A stretch of 26,751 nucleotides of DNA from NCBI GenBank assembly GCA_001953115.1, contig LSSL01005575.1, positions 1-26,751 on the forward strand, read 5' to 3'. The DNA is from Smittium mucronatum (taxonomy: Eukaryota > Kickxellomycota > Harpellomycetes > Harpellales > Legeriomycetaceae). This document shows positions 13,357 to 23,171 of this stretch, in pieces; the stretch's first letter is position 1; every line of letters begins with the position of its first letter. The notes beneath the pieces are model-generated. The model saw only the letters and a program-made list of their open reading frames with translations, did no database searches and was not told the DNA's origin. The translations under genes and the position numbers were made by a program.

Positions 13357-13965
13357 GAAAATTATTTTACCGAGTTAATATCTGACCAAACCCGAATATG
13401 GATCAATGGGATAGACTTCAGCATAAAAAAATATATTGATTTAGTTACATAGATTCAAGGGTCGCAGAGGAAAGTCATTAAAGAAATAGTAGGTTTTGGA
13501 GTCAAAAAATTCACTATAATATCTTTTATAGCCATAATAAAAAAAATACCAAAATATCATCAAAAAAACTTAGTGTAAATGCAATTATTTTTATCTTTTT
13601 ATCTTCATATTTTCCTATTTTACTAATTTTCGTATAAAATCACTACTCTTTAGCTTTCAGCACAACTTCTTTTTTTTTTCACTCAATAAAAAAAAAACCA
13701 GTTAATTTTTGTATATTTGAATTTTTGTCTAAATTAGTAAGAAAAGAAAAAATTATAAAAAAATAAAAATATTTAAAAGAATAAGTTCAAAGTCGATTTC
13801 TTTAAGGGAAAAAATAATGATTATGCACAGTGATTCAAGAAATCCAAGAAATAAAAATATCTTAAACTGGACATGATTCTCCCAAACCCGCTGAAATAAT
13901 TATTTTTAAAGCAAAGCGACTTCTGAAAAGCATTACCTTCCAAACATTTGGATAAAAAATAATAA
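13357..13965 (+). pseudogene. Possible Ty3/gypsy-like RT relic
   Basis: One reading frame carries most of the signal, with few stops. From about 13369 ELISDQTRIWINGIDFSIKKYI resembles the RT stretch ELL..L.....F..IDL.SGY.QI, with the motif A Asp present. About 25 residues on, QRKVIKEIVGFGVKKFTIISF then IIKKIPKYHQK at about 13535-13565 resembles the path from RKTAF through the strand before motif B to FGLKNAP.YFQ. At about 13873-13910 GHDSPKPAEI resembles the later LGH.....G..P.P.KI element, with several residues missing between. The YLDD active site expected near 13590-13620 lies in a T-rich patch and is not recognisable. Each match alone is weak. Their order and spacing are what support the call. 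Alternatives are a DIRS-type RT or chance similarity. Confidence 0.35.
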
Positions 13966-14520
13966 TGATTAATTTTCACAATTATGTATAAATCCTTATT
14001 TTAAAAAAACAACAAAATTCATCGATATGATGCATTCAAATATAAAAACGCCAAAGTCACTATTATTTTTAAATTGATTTTTCACGAATAGGTTTTAACT
14101 ATTTATATTTTTTAAACAAAAATTTAATAGAAAAAATTGAATTAGTATAAAAAAACTGGTTAATTGAAATAATTTAAGATCTTGAAAATTCTCCACAATA
14201 AAGAAAAATTAGAAAAATATCTTACAATATAGAAATAAAATATATATATAAAGGGGATTTATTTACTGTAAATAAATATTAAAAAAAAAAACTTATTCAT
14301 TGAATTAAATATAATCTATCATGGTTCTAATTAATTTTAGTCACAAATAAAATTGATTAATATAATACTCCTTATTATCAAAACTTTATTCTACATTGTG
14401 GATAAATTTAGTTCATATTATTTTTTATAGGATTCTTAATAGTATATAAATTTTATTTTCTTGATCTGAAATTATTATTTAGATGAATTTTAAGAAAAAT
14501 TCAGTATAAATGTACCATTT
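13966..14520. other. AT-rich gap
   Basis: Nothing is recognised. The segment lies between a + strand RT-like relic and a - strand relic, so an element boundary must fall here, but no target-site duplication or terminal repeat is visible. Confidence 0.4.
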
Positions 14521-15599
14521 CTAGTTTCACTGGATCAGCTAATTCCTAAAAAAAAATTACCTCTTTGTATACTAATTTTGGAACGAATAAGATTAGTACC
14601 AAATCCTAAAAATTTCTGCTTTAATGGGAAAAAAAATATAAGTAAATATATAAAATAATAATTCAAATAATTATTAAAAGTATGATATACAAAATATTTG
14701 ATCCTAAATTTATCATATTTTTCAAAATTGACGTTATGATTCAGTAATTCGCCCTGCATGAAACTTAGTATTACATAATTGAATCAAATTATCTTTTAAA
14801 AATCAATTATTTTTTATATAATTTCTAATAAATATCCCGATATATATTAATTATGATACTCCTGTGGGTTTTTATGGTTCATAATATCTTGCATTAAAAT
14901 TTACAGAATCTTTTAGTTTTATAAATTCGCGTCATTACCATAATTAGGTCAATTTTTTGAATATAAGCTGTTTAATAGTTGTTTTATTAACTATTATGAT
15001 CAACAGAAATTATTTAAAATACAATATTTCCATATTTCTGATTTCAAAGATAAGTTTTTTATTATAAGTTTTATTTTTTAGAAATAAATATTGGTGTTAT
15101 CCCAAAAATTATAACATAATAAATTCGTATTTCCTTGAACATAAATAGGTCATTACCACTTTCTAAGTTTAAAATTGCTATATTAATATTAATATTAAAC
15201 TGTTAATATAAAACAAAAACTTAGTTAAAGAGTTTCGAAAAATTGTTATAAGCAATTTTCTTATTCAAAAATTCTGATTAATTAATATTTATTATTCATA
15301 GAAAATCTCAATAATTTTTTTTCTGCTAAGAGATTATATGAAAACTAGATTGGGATCCTGTAATATCCTTCAAGTTTTTTTAAAGTAACATCAATTTATA
15401 GATATAATTTAATGCAGTTATTATTTTTCATATGAATTCAGGATATTCAATAAGTAATCTTTCAGTTTTTTTTGATTACAATCTCTAAATTTCTATTTTC
15501 ATAATTTAATAATTTAACAGATTTAAGAAGTAAATCTGCAAATAGTAAAAATTAGCTAGATTTTTTAATTTCTGTTAAGTATCTGTAATGATCAAATAA
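14521..15599 (-). other. T-rich stretch, possible 3' continuation of the minus-strand gypsy relic
   Basis: The + strand is T-rich, as expected if the old coding strand is the minus strand. The integrase core and C-terminal part of the element upstream (15600-16370) would lie here. The open frame 14535-14759 (-) has no recognisable motif, and I could not place the integrase aspartates or glutamate, so this is by position only. Confidence 0.25.
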
Positions 15600-16370
15600 T
15601 TTATGATTTTTTACATTTAATTCATGTTAGAATTATATTTTTTATTAAATTTTACATTCCAGTTAGCCAATATATACAGCTGATATATAGATTAATCAAG
15701 AAATCATAGATTTTCAGATGATTATGTTGAGTAGGAGTTATATATATAAACTATTTCATTCTGGATACTTTATAAATAAAATTCCAACTCATTATTAATC
15801 TAAATTTTCCGTTTTAAAATATCAATTATCAAAACAAATTCAATCATGTTTTTTTTAAAAATCTGTAATGGTAATGGTAATGATTAATTTTTAAATTATC
15901 TTTGTGATTTTCAATTATTTTTTCGAGTGAAAAATGGAAGGTTTTAATAGCTATATTTTTAACAATCAATAATCAGTAATTTGATATTTAAAAATATTTG
16001 AGATAGAAAATCTGCAGCTATATCCAGTTTTCCTGGATCTTTTTTTTGATTTCAACATCGAATTATTTGATATGAGCCTTATTCTAAATACTAGATAATA
16101 TATTTGATATTAATTATAGGTAAGGAATATATATGAATTATCTTTAAATAATCTAAATCTTTATTCTTACATAAAACTATTTAAAAAATAATGACTGATA
16201 ATAGAGCCAGAAGAGTAAAAAAAATAATTTTTTAAAACATTTTTTTCTGAAAAATAGAATAAAATTTAAACAAGTATCAAAAAATAAACTTATCATATAC
16301 TTTTCAACTTATAATTAATATAGCCAAATCCGTCATCGTTGCAGAGGTCTCAAAGAATAATATATATAAA
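15600..16370 (-). pseudogene. Ty3/gypsy-type RNase H and integrase zinc-finger relic
   Basis: Read on the minus strand, three features follow in the order and at the distances of a gypsy pol. Near 16350-16320, CNDDGFGYIN resembles the RNase H start DAS..G.G..L. From 16165, NKDLDYLK resembles the TDHK.L.YL element. At about 16045-16000, FDVEIKK and, one frameshift later, DPGKLDIAADFLSQ matches the end of gypsy RNase H, F..EI.Y.PGK.N..AD.LSR. The DAS-to-LSR distance is about 111 codons, normal for the family. About 88 codons further, at 15735-15605, HNHLKIYDFL...YISCIYW..GM followed by IKCKKS resembles the integrase H-H-C-C zinc finger (H..GH.G...T...YYWPGM....C..C...K), with the first Cys of the C..C pair now a stop. 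Several stops and frameshifts show it is dead. The preceding RT was not found. Confidence 0.55.
15865..15882. repeat. Three perfect GTAATG units
   Basis: The hexamer GTAATG is repeated three times in tandem between the RNase H and integrase traces of the minus-strand relic. This is a short microsatellite with no further significance visible. Confidence 0.7.
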
Positions 16371-17399
16371 ACTCAAGCATAGATTTTGAAAACATAATTA
16401 AACATGTTAATCATTAGAATGTTGATTTGAAACCTAATTACTTTTATTAAAGTAAAATTTTTTTTTTTTTAAAAAAAATACCTGCTTTATAATATGTTAA
16501 ATCAAATTTCAATTAAAATATTAAAAAAAACACTAAAAAAATTAATCTAAAAAATAATTTAATGAAATCGAAGATTAAGTTCTCGAACTAAGGACTTGAT
16601 TAAAGTTTGAAAATAATAAAAATAGTGATTAAAAATATCGATAGACTTAGCAGATATGTTGAAAAAATAGAGATTTTTAAAAAAATAAGGTTCTGTGAAA
16701 AGAGTAGGATAATATGTGCAATGAGAGGTTTTGTGTTTTTGAGGCTTTCAGCATCCAAAAAATATTATTGGGGATAAAGCATAGGGTTTTTAAGACCTCT
16801 CCCTAATTAAAAAATGGATTTTATTTAAATTTAAATTTTATTGATAGTTAATAAACGGAGAATAGTATACTTAATTATTTTTCTGGTATAAAAAAAAATT
16901 TTTTTGGGATAAAAATGAGAGAGATCCTTATTTATCCGGTTTCCAGGAATTTGAATTTCATCTCAATCTTTCTTTTTTTTTGTCAGATTTTACCTTAAGA
17001 AAACTTCCAATGAAATTCAATGCTATTTCAATAACGTACTTCTAAATCATTAATCAATCTAATTTTATATCTATTAATAAATCTCAAAAAAGTAAAATAT
17101 TAAAAGCAGATAAAAATAAAATTATCAAACTAGGAAAATAAAATCAGAAGATTTCCCAACTACAGCATGTTGAGCAATCTAGGATTTTTAAGATCTAATT
17201 GAAAAAAAGGTGTAAATATAGGGCTATTCAGGATCACCACAAATAGTTTATCTTTTAGAACATGCTTTAGATCGAAAATAATAATAATTTGTTATATAAT
17301 ATAATATAGATGATTTTACTTATAGGGATGTGTACAGTAAAGAAGAATCGAATAAATTTTTTTCCTGAGATTGATTTGAGTATATTTTTGTCCAATCAC
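16371..17399. other. AT-rich stretch between two minus-strand relics
   Basis: An RT would be expected here on the minus strand, either for the gypsy relic at 15600-16370 or for the copia relic at 17400-17640. I could not identify RT motifs in any minus frame. No repeats stand out. Confidence 0.35.
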
Positions 17400-17640
17400 C
17401 AATCTTTTTCACTTGAAATATTCTTATAATGACTCAAGAAGTAGTATCTTTACCCTTTAGGGCCCGAAGCCCAAAAAAAGTTTCATGAGTAAGTTCTGAT
17501 AACGTCCATAAAGCCATTAAATGTCATTTTCTAAAAATTAAGTAGTGAGTAGCCTCGCTATAAACAACTAAACTGAATACCAATTATTAATAAACGAAAT
17601 TTCGGAGAGAACATTTGTTCTAAAAACCAATCATTTTATA
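17400..17640 (-). pseudogene. Possible copia integrase C-terminal relic (minus strand)
   Basis: Minus-strand reading gives, near 17625-17600, RTNVLSEIS, resembling ER.NRTL.E of the catalytic-Glu region of copia integrase, but the Glu is gone. LFIARLLTT follows near 17560-17535. In an overlapping frame, VYSEATHYLIFRK (about 17565-17527), then HLMALWTLSEL and FFGLRALKG down to about 17450, resembles the conserved linker W.EA...A.YLINR.P...L...TP.EL.......LR.FG that follows the core. Two frames are needed and the catalytic residue is missing, so this rests on the order of four short matches. It is probably a third copia fragment, opposite in orientation to the two at 4.6-7.6 kb. Confidence 0.38.
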
Positions 17641-17659
17641 TTTCTATTTAGACATTATT

Positions 17660-17831
17660 AATAAAAAATGCAAAATAATATGAAAATGGCGAATAATTTT
17701 TCACGAAATATAATTTAGAAAGTAAATATCAAAAATAAAAAAGTTGTTTCAGAAAACAAATATATTATAAAAAATGTTTTTCAAAACTGTAATTATTCGC
17801 TATTTTCACAAATTATTTCTGCAAATAAAAA
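17660..17831. mobile_element. Foldback (MITE-like) inverted-repeat element
   Basis: The arm 17669-17698 is matched by an inverted arm at 17791-17823. The core GAAAATGGCGAATAATT versus the complement GAAAATAGCGAATAATT agrees at 16 of 17 positions, and the similarity runs outward to a TGCA at each end with small gaps. The 92-bp centre is unrelated AT-rich sequence. AATAAAAA flanks the arms at 17660-17667 and 17824-17831, which would suit an 8-bp hAT-type target duplication, but it is low-complexity and one extra A separates it from the left arm. No transposase is encoded. It could instead be the end structure of a larger element. Confidence 0.55.
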
Positions 17832-17884
17832 TGTAAATATTCTCATATTTTGTACTCATTCAGAAAAAAATGTAGTTGCAGGTC

Positions 17885-18019
17885 GGAAAAAGCCCATTTT
17901 ACTCTTTTTTTATTTGTTGTAAATTTCGAATATTTCTGACTAATAAAAAATCATAAATTCTAGTACCTATGTTAATTCTGATTAATACTTATCTTTCAAA
18001 ATAAAAATGGGTTTTTACC
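17885..18019. repeat. Inverted repeat upstream of piggyBac
   Basis: GGAAAAAGCCCATTTT at 17885-17900 matches the reverse complement of 18004-18019 at 14 of 16 positions, enclosing about 100 bases. It lies 160 bases upstream of the piggyBac reading frame and could belong to the 5' end of that transposon or be a separate small element. No TTAA-flanked partner was found beyond the 3' end of the transposase. Confidence 0.4.
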
Positions 18020-18180
18020 ACATTATTATAGCGTTACATTTTTTTAGTTATAAATAAATTTTCCGCATTTAAAATTTTTGATGCTTTTCTACTTAAGTTA
18101 TTTTTTTTTATCCTATATTTTCTACTTCTAATACCTATCACATTAATATTATTTTTACAGTAATTAAAATTTATCTTTTC

Positions 18181-19930
18181 ATGGAGTCCCAAAACTTAAA
18201 TTTTAATCCATCGATGATTAAACATAGCACAAATTTTCTACTAAATTATCCAATCAAACCTCTAATATAAATTTTGAAGACTGTAATGATTTAAGCATAA
18301 ATTTTTTTTCTCAAACCAATGAAAGCTTACAAAATAACACAGAAATTATGTGGTCTCAAGAATGGAACATAATGCGAAATATCCATTATTTTTTAGGAAA
18401 TAATAATTTGCCTGAGTTTATATTAAATATGGAAAATATAACGCCTTATAAAATATTAAGCTATACATGACGGAAGTATTAATGAATAAGATGGTTGAGT
18501 TTTTGATAAAATATGCAGTTTTTAAAGTGCAACAAGAAAAAATAAAGCACCTATTTCTTTCGATGAAATTAAAGTATTTTTTGGCATAAATATTTTGATG
18601 GGAATTAAAAAATCTCCTTCGTATAGAAATTATTGTAGTACGGATCCCAAACTTCATGACTATTACATCGCCTATTTGATGATCTCAAAATGATTAGGAT
18701 ATATTTTATCTAATATCACGTCTCAGGAATTTAAATGTAATTCACAAAATTCAGATGGATTTGAGAAGTTATCAAAAGTAATTTTTTTTACTGATTACAT
18801 ATAAGAAAAATACCAGAAAATTTTTAATCCATCGCAGATTATCGCTGTTGATGAATCGATAATAAAATTTAAATGTGGGAGTTCCATAAAACAGTATATG
18901 CCATTGAAATCGATAAAAAGAGGTTTCAAAGTATGGGTACTTTCCGAAAAAACTGATTATTGTTGGAACTGTAATGAACCAATAGATTCAGTACACGCAT
19001 TTAATGTTTCATCCGATTTAGGAATCTTCCCATAAGCATAATTGACTTTTAGAAAATAGAAAATGGTATAAATAAGGATGCTTAGACATTTTGGAATGGC
19101 TAAGCTTTTCAACTTTTCTCTTTCCATATCTTTTATATTTTTAACTAGTATATCCTTTTACCTTTTATTATTAAAATTGTCCCATTAAACCTGATCTATA
19201 CAGGAACTTTGAAATATACCAGGGGAAAATAATAAATATCACAACTAAACGTCTAGGTTTTAAAGTTGTTTCTAATTTTATATCCGAATTGTATTATAAA
19301 AACCATATAATATTTTTTGATAGATTATTTTCATCTATAACTGTAAAGGGATTTTCTAAAAAAACACAGTTTTTACGCATGCAGAACTATAAGCTCTATT
19401 AGAAAATTTATTTCTATTTTTTTGTCGAAAAAATCTGGGAAAATACAACATTGATTGGTTCGAAATTCGGAATGTTTGTCAATAACGTAACGGATGGATG
19501 AGAAGCCTGTTATCGTTATATCAAATTAAATCTCTCCGGAATCCATATAAGTCATTATTAGAGCTCAAATCAATGGAAAAAGTCTGGAAGTTCCGATACC
19601 TGCCATTAATTTAGAGTATAATAAAAAAATAAATTTGGTTGATAAATTTGACCAAAAAAATAATATTATGAAATAGACAGAAAAAGTCACAAATTGTGGC
19701 AGAACATTTTTTAGCTTTTTGATATTACAATAAATAATTATTTTATATTATGAAGTTGTATTCACGATAAATATCCAAGAAATTTACAAAGAAAAAATGA
19801 AATAAAAATGAAGGAATATAGACTTGAATTAGTTGATGGTCTTTATAGAGAGATAATATCATCTAATAAACAAATTAAATATCTCAGAAACATTAAAGCA
19901 AAAAAAAATCAGCAGTTTTTCTCAGATTAA
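18181..19930 (+). pseudogene. piggyBac (DDE_Tnp_1_7) transposase pseudogene
   Basis: This is a decayed cut-and-paste transposase of the piggyBac/PGBD family, read in several frames. 18228-18470 gives an N-terminal piece ending LPEFI...ITPYKI. 18467 starts MTEVLMNKMVEFLIKYA, matching the TN.YA region. 18547-18690 gives FDEIKVFFGINILMGIKKSP and SYRNYCSTDP, the conserved E...F.G...L.GI...P...YWS. 18751-18969 gives DGFEKLSKV and then IIAVDESIIKF, KQYMPLKSIKRGFKVWVL. The catalytic Asp of VDE is at 18850-18852. After the LTR insertion, FEIYQGK continues at 19208 and HIIFFDRLFSS carries the second catalytic Asp at 19319-19321. Downstream are YAC.TI, WMDEKPVIVISN (about 19490) and YNKKINLVDKFDQK, with the third Asp region at 19641-19652. 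19808-19928 is the RLELVDGL tail. All three acidic positions survive, yet many stops and frameshifts kill the gene. No C-terminal Cys-rich domain is seen. Confidence 0.95.
18970..19202 (+). mobile_element. Solo LTR, copy B (233 bp), inside piggyBac
   Basis: The element begins TGTAATGAAC and ends CTATACA. A perfect 5-bp target duplication GGAAC lies at 18965-18969 and 19203-19207. TATAAATA is at 19067-19074 and ATTAAA at 19184-19189. The stem-loop after the TATA box is at 19081-19104 (10-bp stem, one mismatch, TTGG loop). Removing the LTR and one copy of GGAAC joins the transposase frame from its VWVL...DYC segment directly to FEIYQGK, where family members are continuous, so the insertion site and duplication are independently confirmed. 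The LTR is inserted in the same orientation as the transposase. Its companion copy is at 2783-3016. Confidence 0.93.
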
Positions 19931-20743
19931 ATCAAATTTTCTGTTGAAAATAACCTTCCATAAAAAAATATTAGAGAAAATAGTGTTAATTTCCGTAGAG
20001 AATAGAAAAGAGCCAGTACAGTCTGGAAATTTAATGTATATCAGATATATTTTTGAATGAAGAAAGAAGAGCAATGTAATATAATATCTCACTTAAATAA
20101 GCATATTTTAATCGTAAATAGGCTATCTTTAGGTATTTAAATTTTTATATTTGTCTTTTAAAAACAATATAAAACTCAATTTTTTTTTATGATAAAGGAT
20201 ATAGCTATTTTAAAAGAAATTTTAAAAAATTGGTGAAATAAAACGATTTTATTATAAATTTTGGACAAAATATTTTACATTTAAATTTGACAAACATATT
20301 TTTTCAGTCTTTATGAAAATATTTTGCATTTTTTTCAATAAAATTTTTCTAACTCGTTTCAAAATTATTGAAACTAACATAAAAAAAAGTTTAATTAAAG
20401 TTCTAAATAATAGCATGAACATATTATAAAAAAATGCATCGTTTTTTTAGTATCAAATGGCATGATTGAGAGCAATTATGTGAACTATCTTAATGAAATT
20501 TATTAGAATATAGTATTATATATTATAACACGTTGAATTTTCATAAATGATATCAAACACAATATCATAAATTATTGTACAAACAGATCCATTTAATCAA
20601 ACAAAAAATAGTGAAATAAATCATTACCACAATAAAGAACACTAAAATGAAAATTAGCTTAAACATTTCAAAATAAATAATCCGAAACACTGAACATGGA
20701 AATTAAATATAAAAATTAACATCGTATATAAATCATACCACAA

Positions 20744-20777
20744 TTTACCGGAACGAAACTTAGCTCGATTCGGTAAA
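20744..20777. other. 13-bp-stem hairpin
   Basis: TTTACCGGAACGA at 20744-20756 and TCGATTCGGTAAA at 20765-20777 pair at 11 of 13 positions around an 8-base loop. The stem is unusually GC-rich for this window, so it is unlikely to be a composition artefact. No coding sequence adjoins it. Confidence 0.5.
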
Positions 20778-22429
20778 AAAATATAACACTATATTATACT
20801 ATACTATATTGTTTTTTTTGTAGTTTGTTACAATTTAGTAAATTTAAAGACAAGATAATGTAATATTCATTGCTGCACCACAATTTAGTCGATTACAGGG
20901 TGCATCAGTATTGAGTTCTGTATTTAATAGAATGTATTAGACTATAAGACACGACATTAAGACATTATTTGATTCACTCCTGAGCATTTTATAGCAGGTC
21001 AACACAATATGGTAGCCTGTAACCATTTAATTTATAGATGTTTTATTGGTATAAAATTACATTATTCTTTAAATTACTGCGATATGGTTTATAACAGGTC
21101 ATAATTTTATTTAAATATGAATTATACTAAATTTAGCAGATTTCAAGATATCACATCATAATACCTCCAATTTATTACATCGAAATGGTTTTCAAGATAC
21201 CATAATGTACAATAACATCTCATTTAACATCATACATATCAGTTCACAATGCTTTAGCATAGTTTATAATTAAATTAGTACTTTTTAGTACTATATAGCA
21301 TTAAAAAATACAAAAATACAACTTATCAAATTATCAATTTTAAATCTCATTTTATAATTCAATATATATGTCAAATCTAGTTTAGAAATATTTTGCTATT
21401 ATTTCTCATTAATTTACTATAAGTCATACGTACTTAAATACGTATATATTTTTGTTTTTCAAACAGTGTGTATCATAATCAGCCAATTAATTTGCCAATT
21501 TTAGATTTTTAATGCGAAATTTTGGCATCTGAAAGGGTTAATTTACAGCTTTTTTTAACCAATTTTATTTCTTTCATTAAGATAATATGACTATTGAACT
21601 CCATGAGATGAAAAGAAAATAAGATATCATAATATCGAAATTTGGTGTAAAAAAATTTATCATGGCACCCCTAATTTGAATGTTGTATTTATGAATATAA
21701 GTATGATTCATCCAATTAGTATCACTGATTGATAATGTGATTATTAAAATATTTCTTATTATAATTTTGGCTGTATTTTCTGATTGGATATTAGTATACC
21801 ATTTTAATTCACTAAATATCCATTAGACTTATATCATGGAAATTATAGAATTGACAAAAAATGAATCTCTGCTAGATTTTTATGATAAAATTAAAGTGTC
21901 TAATACATTTTTCAGTTTTTTTATAATGAAATCAAGAATAAAAATCAAATGAAAAATACCATCATAGAATTTTTTAAATTATTAATAATTGAAAGTAGAT
22001 TTTTTCATAATAAAATTAATCTTCCACTGGAAATAAATAAACTAGTAAAAAAATTGGCAAATTAAATAAGTAATTTATATAATGAGATTTAAATGAAATT
22101 ATAATAATAGAACATATTCTTGATTTTATTGAAATGCTGCAGTTTATGAAATAATTTAGGGCCTTATATCAGAGAACAATAAAAACGAGTAAATTTTGAA
22201 ATTGAGTAAAGTGAGATTAAATATAAAAAATATAAATATAGATTAATTTCAAATATTATGGTAATTATATAACAGTTTTGATTCCGGTTAGGATATGTTT
22301 TTATTTTTCATAGTTTCGTTGATCAATTCAATCGCTTTCTAAAAACCAAAAATAAATAAATTTTCTAAGTGGAGGAAGGTTCATATGCTGCTACATGCTT
22401 TAATGTGGCGATATATATAGATTTTTTAC

Positions 22430-22456
22430 ATTAATGGTAAAAAATATACCATTAAT
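22430..22456. other. Perfect 10-bp hairpin
   Basis: ATTAATGGTA at 22430-22439 is exactly inverted at 22447-22456 with a 7-base A-rich loop. It is not linked to a gene, and its role is unknown. Confidence 0.45.
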
Positions 22457-22769
22457 ATATATTTTGAATACAATTTAACTTTTATAAAAAAATACTCAAT
22501 TTTGATGGAAATAAAATTTATGTAGGGACAATCATTCTGGAATTTGATAATCTAGTTTATAATATAAACTGTACTTGAAATTCAATCAATCCAAAGCCGT
22601 ATTGTTAAAATATAAACTTAGCTAATAGATGAATGCTTTTAAATTATATTTTACTTCTTTAAATTCTAATACCATATAATTCACCGAAATTCCTTTACAG
22701 GAGACATATTAAGTTTTATTATCTTTTATTTCTAATTTCTAAATTTAATTAATTACATATTAGATTTAA

Positions 22770-22793
22770 GATACACATTTGTGTAAATGTATC
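22770..22793. other. Hairpin upstream of the DIRS-like relic
   Basis: GATACACATTT at 22770-22780 pairs with AAATGTATC at 22785-22793, with a 2-base bulge. It lies 62 bases before the first ATG of the DIRS-like relic. It may be part of that element's 5' end, but this is position only. Confidence 0.35.
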
Positions 22794-23151
22794 ATCTTAT
22801 TTTTTCGCAAAGTTACTCTACCAGTACAGAAAATATTTTCAAGAGTTATTTCACCATGAATGAATTAGAACTAATAAATATTACTAAGATTCTTAGTGAA
22901 AAAGTATATCAGTTGTAGTTAAAAAAACTTCAGACTTTTGTATTCATGGAAGGAAAAATTACCGAGGCTACAATTTTAAATCTCCATAATAAATTTAGGG
23001 CCACAGTAATTTGGCTAAAACCATAATCTGAGCTTTTGGATTCGGAAATCATGAATTTTTTGAAACTTTTTTATCTTCCATTATACGAAGAAGAAGTAAT
23101 TAATATTATATAATCCTAACTTAGAATAATAAAACCCAATACCGAATTTCT

Positions 23152-23171
23152 CCACCCCCTAATCCCCCTCC
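23152..23171 (+). other. C-rich run
   Basis: CCACCCCCTAATCCCCCTCC stands out in an otherwise C-poor window. It lies inside the gag-like part of the DIRS-like relic, where it can be read HPLIPL in the open frame, so it may simply be proline/leucine codons. Confidence 0.6.

Larger units (their letters stand above)
19931..22769. other. AT-rich stretch without a recognised gene
   Basis: No gene is recognised. From about 20550 to 21300 the texture differs from the rest: fewer long A/T runs, more CA/AC and several CACAATTTA words, but no clear tandem unit. Small perfect hairpins occur at 21276-21293 and 21426-21445. A 25-codon scrap at 22500-22577 (+) reads FDGNKIYVGTIILEFDNL and is unassigned. 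No piggyBac terminal repeat with TTAA was identified after 19930. Confidence 0.45.

Noticed and set aside
14535..14759. 74-codon minus-strand open frame as a gene.
   Set aside because: No recognisable domain, and it lies downstream of a dead gypsy relic in the same orientation. An open frame of this size is expected occasionally.
18279..18290. ACTGTAATGAT, identical to the start of the LTR family, suggesting a third LTR copy.
   Set aside because: Similarity stops after about ten bases, no TATA box or stem-loop follows, and the bases lie in an open part of the piggyBac N-terminal region.
20990..21100. Two AGGTCA words (nuclear-receptor half-sites) about 100 bp apart.
   Set aside because: The half-site is six bases and the pair has no receptor-type spacing and no gene nearby.
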